The notes under the pieces are model-generated. The model was not told where the DNA came from. It searched no databases and saw only the letters and a list, made by a program, of their open reading frames with translations. Source: Desulfobulbaceae bacterium UBA5173 (lineage in GTDB: Bacteria > Desulfobacterota > Desulfobulbia > Desulfobulbales > Desulfobulbaceae). From it: DNA of 6,573 bases. This document shows positions 1 to 5,645 of the stretch, piece by piece (the first letter of the stretch is position 1; every line of letters begins with the position of its first letter). The stretch is from positions 1 through 6,573 of the forward strand of contig DHWV01000078.1 of the NCBI GenBank assembly GCA_002413355.1. Direction: 5' to 3'. Both the position numbers and the translations under genes were made by a program.

Positions 1-27
1 CCCTTGGGGCGGGGTAATTTATTGTTT

Positions 28-150
28 ATGCGATTATTTTTAAATTTTCGAGGGCTGGCGCGATACCCCGCAGAGTACAATGAGCACGGCGAGATCATGA
101 CCGCCGCGTTAACTGCTGCCGCCTTTTTTTCTGGCTGTTATAGTATTTAA
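28..150 (+). CDS. Unrecognised small ORF, possibly not a gene
   Basis: An ATG-started frame of 40 codons ends at TAA. It encodes a peptide with a basic start (MRLFLNFRGLAR) and an Ala-rich end. The stretch from about 60 to 130 is GC-rich, unlike the AT-rich relic to its right, so it may be left over from a former coding region. I see no ribosome binding site and recognise no family. The opposite strand is also open for a similar length, so the coding strand is not settled. It ends 6 bases inside the possible left end of the IS630-like relic, so its stop codon may be supplied by that insertion. Nothing else is recognised in bases 1-142. Confidence 0.15.
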   Translation: MRLFLNFRGLARYPAEYNEHGEIMTAALTAAAFFSGCYSI

Positions 151-354
151 GTTTTTAAATAGTTTAAACGTCTCGACACAAACACTCAATCTTTTGATGC
201 CGTCAGCGATTTTTTAATTTTCGCCTTCATGAAAGCCAAAAATTTTTCCATCGGGTTCAAATCAGGGGAATAAGGTGGCAGAAAAAGTAGTCTGCAAGAA
301 AATTTTTCTACAAGTGCCTTCGTTTTTTCTGATTTATAAAAACTTGCATTATAC
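143..354. mobile_element. Possible internally deleted IS630-type element
   Basis: The transposase remnant sits between two short inverted copies of one sequence: ATAGTAT at 140-146 and ATACTAT at 351-357. Read inward, each end starts GTAT and soon reaches AAGTTTTTA. Each end is bordered by a TA dinucleotide (141-142 and 355-356), which is the target that IS630/Tc1-type elements duplicate. This fits a 212-base relic that lost most of its transposase gene. The right-hand AAGTTTTTA lies inside transposase codons, so part of the match may be chance in AT-rich DNA. The true element limits are inferred. Confidence 0.4.
186..353 (-). pseudogene. IS630-family transposase, C-terminal fragment
   Basis: The minus strand encodes 55 residues ending at a normal stop (188-186). 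They form the C-terminal part of a DDE transposase of the IS630/Tc1 superfamily: an NASFYKSEKTK segment, then FLPPYSPDLNPMEKF with the family's final acidic region, then a Lys-rich tail. The fragment opens with YNA where the family has DNA, so the second catalytic Asp is lost. A TAG stop lies immediately upstream, and the N-terminal two thirds of the protein are missing. It cannot be an active transposase. The fragment is AT-rich compared with the genes to its right, as expected of an imported element. Confidence 0.88.
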
Positions 355-393
355 TATGGGTTACGCATTTGCATAAAGATTGACAGGATCAAG

Positions 394-546
394 CGTATAA
401 ACTGGCTTTCAGTCTTTGACTTCCTCAAACGCTCGTCCATCGGCTATATGTCCAAGCAGGGCTACGACAGCCTGAAGGATGTGGCGCAGACCTTTGCGGA
501 GTATGAGGGCTTTCCTGCGCACGCGAATGCGGTGCGGAAGAGGTGA
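394..546 (+). pseudogene. hisD: Histidinol dehydrogenase, C-terminal remnant
   Basis: About 50 codons in one plus-strand frame, ending at TGA, match the end of histidinol dehydrogenase, the zinc enzyme that performs the last two oxidations of histidine synthesis. Visible features are SVFDFLKRSS, then EYEGFPAHANAV. The latter carries the Glu and His that correspond to E414 and H419 (a zinc ligand) of the E. coli enzyme. The rest of the roughly 430-residue protein, including the NAD-binding part, is absent. The frame stays open leftward towards the IS630 relic, but family likeness fades before about 394. No start codon or ribosome binding site fits such a short gene, so this is a dead scrap. 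A HisD-like paralogue, such as a sulfopropanediol dehydrogenase, is also possible. Confidence 0.75.
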
Positions 547-571
547 TGTATTGATTGCTGGTTTCGGGAAA

Positions 572-612
572 ATTGAGAGGTGATGCGCGATACTTTTGCA
601 TCACCTCTCAAT
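572..612 (-). terminator. 15-bp hairpin over the stop codon, likely terminator
   Basis: The arms at 572-586 and 598-612 are perfect 15-base inverted complements around an 11-base loop. On the minus strand the first arm contains the last three sense codons and the TGA stop (603-601) of the Hint/Tim44 gene. The second arm is followed by only three or four T residues (AATTTTCCC), so the U-tract is short. It most likely ends the minus-strand transcription unit. It could also block transcription arriving from the left on the plus strand, where the loop ends in TTTT but no T-run follows the stem. Confidence 0.6.
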
Positions 613-2799
613 GACCGACCTGCACGTTGCAGCAGATTGACGGTACTGCCATTGAACCTGCCGCAGCACATTGTCTTCATCCACGTTTTCTGCGGCCTCA
701 AGCTGCTTCCCGGACGCTTCCGGCAGAACTTCCTTCAGCTTCCACCTGTTTTCGTGTCGGCCAAAAGTCCAATACTCGACAAATGGCAGCACATGCTCGT
801 CTTTCCTCGCAATGTCATTGCCCCGGCGGGTGATGATCTGCGCATGGACGCTGATGCGTGCTGTGAACTCATCTTTACTGTTGTCAGCACAGTTGTGCAC
901 ATGCGCTATCTGCACCTTGCGCACACACAGGTTGCGGTATTCGATGGAAAGCCCTGACTCCTGCATCTGGGCAAGATGCTGCCGCAGAGCCGCCGCTGCC
1001 GCAGGCACCATCATATCTTCCGGCACCAGCTCAGAAAAGCCTGACTCTCTGGCGGACACAACAGCAATAAGCACCTGCCGGGCGCGGGCCCGCATTGCCG
1101 TCATATCCCATAGCCCATCAGTTTTTGCCAGTGAATCGAGCAGTCGTTCAATGCGGCTTGCTTTCAGCTCTTCCTCTTGCACCCCAGCCTTGTCCTCCGC
1201 CTTGCCAGTCCCGGCATAAAGTTGCCTGAGTTCCTGGGCGTTGAGCTGCTCGACAAAGTTCTCCTCCTTCAGCTTGTCAGACTCACGGGTCTGTTCAATC
1301 TCCCGCAGCAGCCACTGCCCATCCTGCCGCTGAAAGATCCAGAATTCCTGAAACCGCGCCTTCCATTTGTCTCCACGCAGAAAATTCCGCGTCTGGTCAT
1401 CAATGTAATAATCCACCGCGCTGGCCGTGATCAGCGCGGTGAACTCCCGTTGGTTCTCCGCAGCCGGGCAGCGGACATGAACGATATCAACCTGCTGTAC
1501 ATCCAGCCCTTCAATGCAGTTGATCTCATGGTTGCGGCGCAGACCGTTGAGCTGCTTGCAGTGATCCGCATAGAGATCCGGTATCAGCAATTTCTGCATT
1601 TCATTGTAGCTGCGGGCCTGCCAGCAGTACTGGAGCTTAACAAAGACCTCTTTGGCCTGCTGCTTCAACCGATCAGGAGCGCAAGAATCATCGCCGCGCC
1701 GGACGAGAAAATCAAGCACCTTCTGCGTCTTTGCTACCTTAATGTCAATCGTCCTGCGACCGTAGCAAAAGTCAAGATTCTCTGTCTGTTGCTGTTTGTT
1801 TTTCTGAATTGCGACAACAATGAGGATGACGATCACAAGGATGATAAGAATGAGACAGATTATGCCGCAGACATCATCATTGTCGCTTCCGCTGTGACTG
1901 TTGTTGTAATAATGGTTGCCACTGGAACTGCGACTGCTGCTGTGATGAAAACTGCTTCCGCTGCTATGCCCTCCCCCGCCGCCGCCTTTGTTATGAACAG
2001 CGATGCCAGCGGCAAAGTAGGTGTTCGGCGCATCGGTTTGTAGGTTATAGACCGTGATTGTGCCCGGCACAGGTTCAATCGCGCTGATCGTCTGTGCGGT
2101 CAGGCCGTTTCCGTCAAAGGCGAAAACCTTGTCGCCGACATGCAAGGCCTCCAGTGTTTTGAACGTTCCTTCACCGATATAAAAGGGATGTTCGCGGGTG
2201 ACGCGCAGCTCAGCTTGGTTGGTGCGCACGGTCAGATATTCGTCCGCCTCGCGGGTGATGACGCTGCGCACTGTGGTTTCGACCACCTTACTGTCGCTGT
2301 CAAAGGCCAGCAGACGGTCGCCGACACGCACTTGGCTGATGGCTGTGGAGGTGCGGTCTGCGCGGAGGATGGGTGTATCCGGCAGGAAGCAGCCTTTGTT
2401 GTGGACAAGATACGTACCGACGCTGTAAACGCCGCCGGGGCTGACCATGATGTTGTAAGCCGGCTTGGCGGCTAACACACGCGGCGCGTTCGGGAAGACA
2501 CGCTCGGCGGTTTGGAAGATGCCTGGTGCGGTTTGGAAGGGATGCTCCGGCGTGACATGGATGCCGCCCGGAATTTCAAGGTATTCAGTCGGCTGCACCT
2601 GATATGTCGCCACAACCTTGCCGCCGCCACTCACCATATCGCCAACCCGGAGCTGCTCAATGGCAACATTGCCCTGCGGCGTGAGCACCGGCGTGCCCTG
2701 CTCGAAACAGCCGCCTCCGCCACGGGCAAACGCCACATTATGCCCCATCAAGCAGGCGAATCCGCAAAGAAACGACACAACCGCCAGCCATGTCTTCAT
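601..2799 (-). CDS. Signal peptide-Hint-Hint-TM-Tim44-like-Tim44-like membrane protein
   Basis: This is a 732-residue protein counted from the ATG at 2799. A GTG at 2811 would add four residues; I prefer ATG because MKTWLAVVSF begins a typical signal peptide ending near AFA-RGGGG (residues 20-30). Two autoprocessing Hint domains follow: residues 31-134 (C31, TPEH 83-86, HN 133-134) and 137-270 (C137, TREH 201-204, HN 269-270). Lys follows each Asn, so standard intein splicing is unlikely. A Gly/Ser/His-rich linker leads to a membrane helix at about 310-331, with acidic residues before it and Lys after it, placing the Hint domains in the periplasm and the C-terminus in the cytoplasm. Two related Tim44-like domains occupy about 360-505 and 550-692; each has an EFTA strand and an F-x-E-[FY]-W-x-F motif. 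The ribosome site is weak and lies 23 bases after the DUF350 gene. Cellular function is unknown. Confidence 0.9.
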   Translation of the reverse strand: MKTWLAVVSFLCGFACLMGHNVAFARGGGGCFEQGTPVLTPQGNVAIEQLRVGDMVSGGGKVVATYQVQPTEYLEIPGGIHVTPEHPFQTAPGIFQTAERVFPNAPRVLAAKPAYNIMVSPGGVYSVGTYLVHNKGCFLPDTPILRADRTSTAISQVRVGDRLLAFDSDSKVVETTVRSVITREADEYLTVRTNQAELRVTREHPFYIGEGTFKTLEALHVGDKVFAFDGNGLTAQTISAIEPVPGTITVYNLQTDAPNTYFAAGIAVHNKGGGGGGHSSGSSFHHSSSRSSSGNHYYNNSHSGSDNDDVCGIICLILIILVIVILIVVAIQKNKQQQTENLDFCYGRRTIDIKVAKTQKVLDFLVRRGDDSCAPDRLKQQAKEVFVKLQYCWQARSYNEMQKLLIPDLYADHCKQLNGLRRNHEINCIEGLDVQQVDIVHVRCPAAENQREFTALITASAVDYYIDDQTRNFLRGDKWKARFQEFWIFQRQDGQWLLREIEQTRESDKLKEENFVEQLNAQELRQLYAGTGKAEDKAGVQEEELKASRIERLLDSLAKTDGLWDMTAMRARARQVLIAVVSARESGFSELVPEDMMVPAAAAALRQHLAQMQESGLSIEYRNLCVRKVQIAHVHNCADNSKDEFTARISVHAQIITRRGNDIARKDEHVLPFVEYWTFGRHENRWKLKEVLPEASGKQLEAAENVDEDNVLRQVQWQYRQSAATCRSVIER

Positions 2800-2822
2800 A
2801 CCGAAATCCACGCGAGGAATGG

Positions 2823-3095
2823 TTAAAAACAGGCCGCCGCCAGAATGCCGCCCAGCACAGCGGCGGCAATGACGATGCTGGTGCCGATGATGCCCGCCGC
2901 CACCACCCGCCCGAAATACTGCGCCACAGCCACATTGCCGCGTACAATTTCCTTTTCTTCATCAATGTGCGGTGTGATGCGGTTCAGTAGCTTTGGCAGG
3001 AGCGCAGATGCTGCAACGACCAAAGCAATTCCTCCAATTCCGCCTACGGCCATGAAGACAATCGCCCACCCTATGCTTTGTGTGATTTCATACAT
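2823..3095 (-). CDS. DUF350-like small membrane protein
   Basis: A 90-residue protein starting at ATG 3095. This start is chosen because AGGAGA (3107-3102) lies six bases upstream; an in-frame ATG at 3128 has no such site. It has two hydrophobic helices, about residues 8-33 and 60-86, joined by a charged loop with DEEKEIVRGNVAVA. The acidic stretch followed by N-x-A-V-A and a Gly-rich second helix is the pattern of one repeat of DUF350 (YjfL-like) inner-membrane proteins. It is shorter than the usual roughly 130 residues. DUF350 genes often travel with PspA-type envelope-stress or ATP-grasp genes in other bacteria; none is in this window. It lies 36 bases after the eptA-like gene and 23 bases before the Hint/Tim44 gene, and its composition resembles the latter. 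The family call is by eye. Confidence 0.75.
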   Translation of the reverse strand: MYEITQSIGWAIVFMAVGGIGGIALVVAASALLPKLLNRITPHIDEEKEIVRGNVAVAQYFGRVVAAGIIGTSIVIAAAVLGGILAAACF

Positions 3096-3101
3096 GGTGC
3101 T

Positions 3102-3107
3102 TCTCCT
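3102..3107 (-). promoter_or_regulatory. Ribosome binding site of the DUF350-like gene
   Basis: The minus strand reads AGGAGA, six bases before the ATG at 3095, preceded by an A-rich run. It is the clearest Shine-Dalgarno site of the three-gene group and sets the start eleven codons downstream of the longest possible frame. Confidence 0.8.
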
Positions 3108-3131
3108 TTTTTGTTGATGATCAAACAACGG

Positions 3132-4751
3132 TCAATCATGCAGCATATCCATATCTTTTCTGTACTCTTTCGTCTGCACATCAAAAATGCCGAGCAGTGT
3201 ATGAAATAGGTTATCATGACTGTATTGCTCATTTTTTTTCGATCTAATCTTCCCAAGATCAAGATTCCTGCTCATTCCTTCTCCAAGCCACATCACAGCT
3301 CCTATATGCCTTTGCGATTCAGGAGAAATAGTATACGGCAGACCATGAAGATACAAACCGTTTTCACCTAAACTTTCACCGTGATCGCTGATATAGATCA
3401 TCGCTGTTTCCCTCTGTTGATCTTCTTTTTTCAGCAGGCTGATCACCCGCGATAAAAAATAATCGGTGTAGCGAAGCGCGTTGTCGTAGGTATTGACGAT
3501 CTCCTCATTGCTGCACTCTTCAAGCTGATTGGTGGCGCATATCGGATTGAACACCTCGAACTCTTTTGGGTATCTTTTATAATAAGCAGGTCCGTGATTT
3601 CCCATCTGATGCAGAACAATCAAAATGTCTTTTTCTTTATGTTCCTCAATGTAACGATCAAGCCCGCTCAACATCCCTTCATCTCTGCATTCGCCGTCAC
3701 CGCAGACGGGATTATTTTCTGGCTTCTGGTAATCTTCATATGCCACACGGGCCGCCACTCCTTTTGAATCGGAGTTGTTATCCCTCCATAAGATCTCTAT
3801 CGCGCCGGTATGATGCAGGATATCCAAGACATTTTCATTGTGCTTTCCTTTTTTCTCGCTGTATTCTGATCTGGTGAAAGAAGAAAACATACAGGGAATC
3901 GAGTAAGCCGTTGATGTGCCGCAAGAATACATCTGACTAAAATTAATGACATCCTCCTGTTTAAGAAGCGGATTGGTCTCTTTTGCATAGCCGTTCAGGG
4001 AAAAATGATCTGCCCGTGCCGCCTCGCCAACAACCAAAATGATCACTTTCTTCTTCCTGTCTTTACTGCTGACTATTTTTGCGTCAACGCCGATCGGATA
4101 TATCGATGAATCTGAATCGCTAAATTTTTCTTTAAGATATTTACTGGATGAATATATATAATACTCAGGATTGGCATAATATCGTAGCGATTCGTTCTCT
4201 CTAAAAAATGATGTATAAAATTTACTGAAAGATACAACGATCAAGAGAAGTATAAGAATGGAAGAGTACACAGCTATCATTTTCGTTATAACTCTTCTCC
4301 TAAAACTGCATGACGAAATGTTTGCCTTGTACACAAACAGGCTTGGCAAAACACCAAGGAAGAGAAAATATCCGACCATCTTCAAACTGACCAGATCTGT
4401 CACTTCAGCTTGCGATGTATCAACGATGCTTCTGATCATTGCCTTATCGATGACAATGTCAAAGTTATCCATAAAATATGCGGTCATTGACGATACCAGG
4501 AACAGCAGAATTAAAAAAAATTTTATTGTGTACCGGGATGAGATTGCAGCGATGACGCAGGTCATGAGGGCCGTCATGCCTACCGCCAGCGATAGCAAGA
4601 ACCAAATATTCTTCCATGAGACGGGATAAACTTGAACAACATGGCGAAAAAAGGCTGCATTGCAACATATCACCCAGAAAAGCGATGCAGCGATTGCAAG
4701 TTGTGTTGTCGTTATTTCCTTGCGTTTGGGCCGTGAGAGAAAGGTGTTCAT
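3132..4751 (-). CDS. eptA: Lipid A phosphoethanolamine transferase, EptA/MCR-like
   Basis: This 539-residue inner-membrane enzyme, full length for its family, moves phosphoethanolamine from phosphatidylethanolamine to lipid A. The added positive charge weakens binding of cationic antimicrobial peptides. Five N-terminal membrane helices (about 16-36, 48-70, 75-95, 123-142 and 155-178) precede a periplasmic sulfatase-fold domain. Visible active-site residues are E243 (VGEAARADHFS), nucleophile T281 (CGTSTAYSIPC), D456-H457 (SDHGES) and H469. C277-C287 and C405-C413 match known disulfide pairs; C350 and C355 may form another. An in-frame stop two codons before the ATG fixes the start, although no good Shine-Dalgarno site lies close by. 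The strong terminator upstream implies its own promoter, which I cannot identify securely in the 42-base gap. Sampled stretches are only about 35-37% GC against about 55-60% in neighbours, suggesting horizontal acquisition. Lipid A as target is inferred from family. Confidence 0.96.
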   Translation of the reverse strand: MNTFLSRPKRKEITTTQLAIAASLFWVICCNAAFFRHVVQVYPVSWKNIWFLLSLAVGMTALMTCVIAAISSRYTIKFFLILLFLVSSMTAYFMDNFDIVIDKAMIRSIVDTSQAEVTDLVSLKMVGYFLFLGVLPSLFVYKANISSCSFRRRVITKMIAVYSSILILLLIVVSFSKFYTSFFRENESLRYYANPEYYIYSSSKYLKEKFSDSDSSIYPIGVDAKIVSSKDRKKKVIILVVGEAARADHFSLNGYAKETNPLLKQEDVINFSQMYSCGTSTAYSIPCMFSSFTRSEYSEKKGKHNENVLDILHHTGAIEILWRDNNSDSKGVAARVAYEDYQKPENNPVCGDGECRDEGMLSGLDRYIEEHKEKDILIVLHQMGNHGPAYYKRYPKEFEVFNPICATNQLEECSNEEIVNTYDNALRYTDYFLSRVISLLKKEDQQRETAMIYISDHGESLGENGLYLHGLPYTISPESQRHIGAVMWLGEGMSRNLDLGKIRSKKNEQYSHDNLFHTLLGIFDVQTKEYRKDMDMLHD

Positions 4752-4793
4752 TATTCAGGCTGAATACACAGCGTTTCCTTGATGTGAACAAAC

Positions 4794-4820
4794 AAAAAAG
4801 GCTGCCCGGAGGCAACCTTT
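4794..4820 (-). terminator. Intrinsic terminator of the outer-membrane protein gene
   Basis: Read on the minus strand, AAAGGTTGCC (4820-4811) pairs with GGCAGCCTTT (4806-4797) as a 10-bp stem with one G-U pair. The loop is TCCG closed by C-G, a stable UNCG-type tetraloop. The stem runs into six T residues ending at 4794. It lies 28 bases after the barrel gene's stop and 42 bases before the eptA-like start, so it separates the two transcription units. Confidence 0.92.
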
Positions 4821-4848
4821 CGACATGCCGCTTAGTGCAGCACTGTTG

Positions 4849-5490
4849 CTACAGCTTGAAGACCATGCCAACTTCGCCAACTTTGTCCTCAGACTCAAAG
4901 TCATATGAACCGCCGACAAAGCCAAGAATCTGCGGATTGAACCAATAGCCCGCTTTGCCGGACAGATTGACGCTGTCGTCGCTGTCAACATTGAAATAAT
5001 CCAGTCCAGCGCGGAGAAGGATTTCCTTGGTGGCTTCAAACTCTACGCCGCCGCCTGCACCAAAACCAACGTTGGTGTCGTCTTCGCTGACCTTCACGCC
5101 CAAGAGAGCGGTTTCAGCTTCAGATCTGACAACGGCGAGACCTGCCTTGAGATACGGATTGCAGCGTCTTTCCGGCCTGAAGAAGTAAACCAAATCAGCC
5201 TTGCCTTGCAAGGAGTTCGCATCCAAGGAGATCCCCTCGTAATTACCGTCAGTCCACATATAGCCCAAGCCCAAGTGCAGGTCAACATTGGAATTCAGGT
5301 TAAGGTTGCCGAAGGCGTTCAGGCTGGTAGCATCATCAAATACGTCCATATCATCTTCGCCGAACGTGATCATGCCCAGCGAGCCGCCGACATAATTTTT
5401 GCCTAACAGCGTGTCAGCATGAACTGCTCCCGTAAAAGCCATGAAAGCCGCTGCGGCACCCAGTACTGCTGCGCTCAGTGTGTTCTTCAT
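4849..5490 (-). CDS. Outer-membrane beta-barrel protein, OmpA/opacity-type
   Basis: A 213-residue exported protein. The start at 5490 is chosen because GAGGGA lies seven to eight bases upstream and MKNTLSAAVLGAAAAF begins a classic signal peptide, cleaved near AVHA-DTLL (residues 25-26). A longer frame to 5559 has no such support. The mature part of about 188 residues alternates polar and hydrophobic residues in strand-like blocks such as VDLHLGLGYMW, NPYLKAGLAVV, VGFGAGGGVEFE and ILLRAGLDYF, with acidic loops (GEDDMDVFDD, SEDDTN, VDSDDS). This fits an eight-stranded barrel of the OMP_b-brl superfamily. It ends VGMVFKL, with Leu rather than the usual Phe. It has its own promoter and terminator, so it is monocistronic. 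Adhesin, structural protein or small porin are all possible; the specific role is unknown. Confidence 0.88.
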   Translation of the reverse strand: MKNTLSAAVLGAAAAFMAFTGAVHADTLLGKNYVGGSLGMITFGEDDMDVFDDATSLNAFGNLNLNSNVDLHLGLGYMWTDGNYEGISLDANSLQGKADLVYFFRPERRCNPYLKAGLAVVRSEAETALLGVKVSEDDTNVGFGAGGGVEFEATKEILLRAGLDYFNVDSDDSVNLSGKAGYWFNPQILGFVGGSYDFESEDKVGEVGMVFKL

Positions 5491-5496
5491 CTTTCT

Positions 5497-5502
5497 TCCC
5501 TC
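5497..5502 (-). promoter_or_regulatory. Ribosome binding site of the barrel protein gene
   Basis: The minus strand reads GAGGGA, about seven bases before the ATG at 5490. It supports that start over the longer in-frame alternative, whose extra 23 residues would spoil the signal peptide. Confidence 0.7.
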
Positions 5503-5505
5503 TTG

Positions 5506-5549
5506 CCCCCAAGTTATTTTGTGGCAGCAGATGAATGCTTTTTTGGGGG
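5506..5549 (-). promoter_or_regulatory. Possible leader stem next to the ribosome binding site
   Basis: In the predicted leader, CCCCCAA (5549-5543) and TTGGGGG (5512-5506) are perfect complements around a 30-base loop. The second arm ends only three bases before the Shine-Dalgarno region. Folding could affect translation, or the C-run could compete for the G-rich ribosome site. I recognise no known riboswitch class, and a 7-bp stem with a long loop may have no function. Confidence 0.35.
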
Positions 5550-5580
5550 ATGGTTTCATCCAACTGCTGAAGACACCTTT

Positions 5581-5609
5581 ATTTTATCTCCTGCGGCCCG
5601 CTGCGTCAA
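5581..5609 (-). promoter_or_regulatory. Sigma70-type promoter of the barrel protein gene
   Basis: On the minus strand, TTGACG (5609-5604) and TAAAAT (5586-5581) each match five of six consensus bases and are exactly 17 bases apart. Transcription would begin near 5574, giving a leader of about 84 bases before the ATG at 5490. It is the best promoter I see in the window. Confidence 0.8.
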
Positions 5610-5623
5610 CAACACTGATGCAA

Positions 5624-5641
5624 TGCCGCAAATCAGCGGCA
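5624..5641 (-). terminator. Weak hairpin after the metal transporter gene
   Basis: TGCCGC and GCGGCA form a perfect 6-bp GC-rich stem with a six-base loop, starting four bases after the transporter stop. No T-run follows on either strand, so it is a poor intrinsic terminator. It may only stabilise the 3' end or pause polymerase before the barrel gene's promoter. Confidence 0.3.
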
Positions 5642-5645
5642 CGGC

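Noticed and set aside
1..20. GC-rich CCCTTGGGGCGGGG at the left edge as half of a terminator
   Set aside because: It could pair with sequence outside the window, but the other arm is not visible, so it cannot be supported.
380..402. TTGACA followed by TATAAA at the start of the hisD scrap
   Set aside because: The two boxes are only 10 bases apart, too close for a sigma70 promoter.
580..1219. Overlapping plus-strand open frames near the 3' end of the Hint/Tim44 gene
   Set aside because: They are shadows of the Tim44-like coding sequence and show no family likeness.
1177..2043. Long plus-strand open frame of 288 codons
   Set aside because: It lies antisense to the Hint/Tim44 gene, has no ribosome site or recognisable domain, and its composition is explained by the real gene's codons.
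3108..3125. Imperfect palindrome TTGTTTGATCATCAACAA between the eptA-like and DUF350-like genes
   Set aside because: It is AT-rich with a bulged 7-bp stem and has no T-run after it on the minus strand. It is too weak to call a terminator or operator.
4763..4791. TTGTTC, 17 bases, TGTATT upstream of the eptA-like gene as a promoter
   Set aside because: The hexamers match only three and four of six consensus bases, and the start would fall almost on the ATG. A promoter is expected here, but this one is not convincing.
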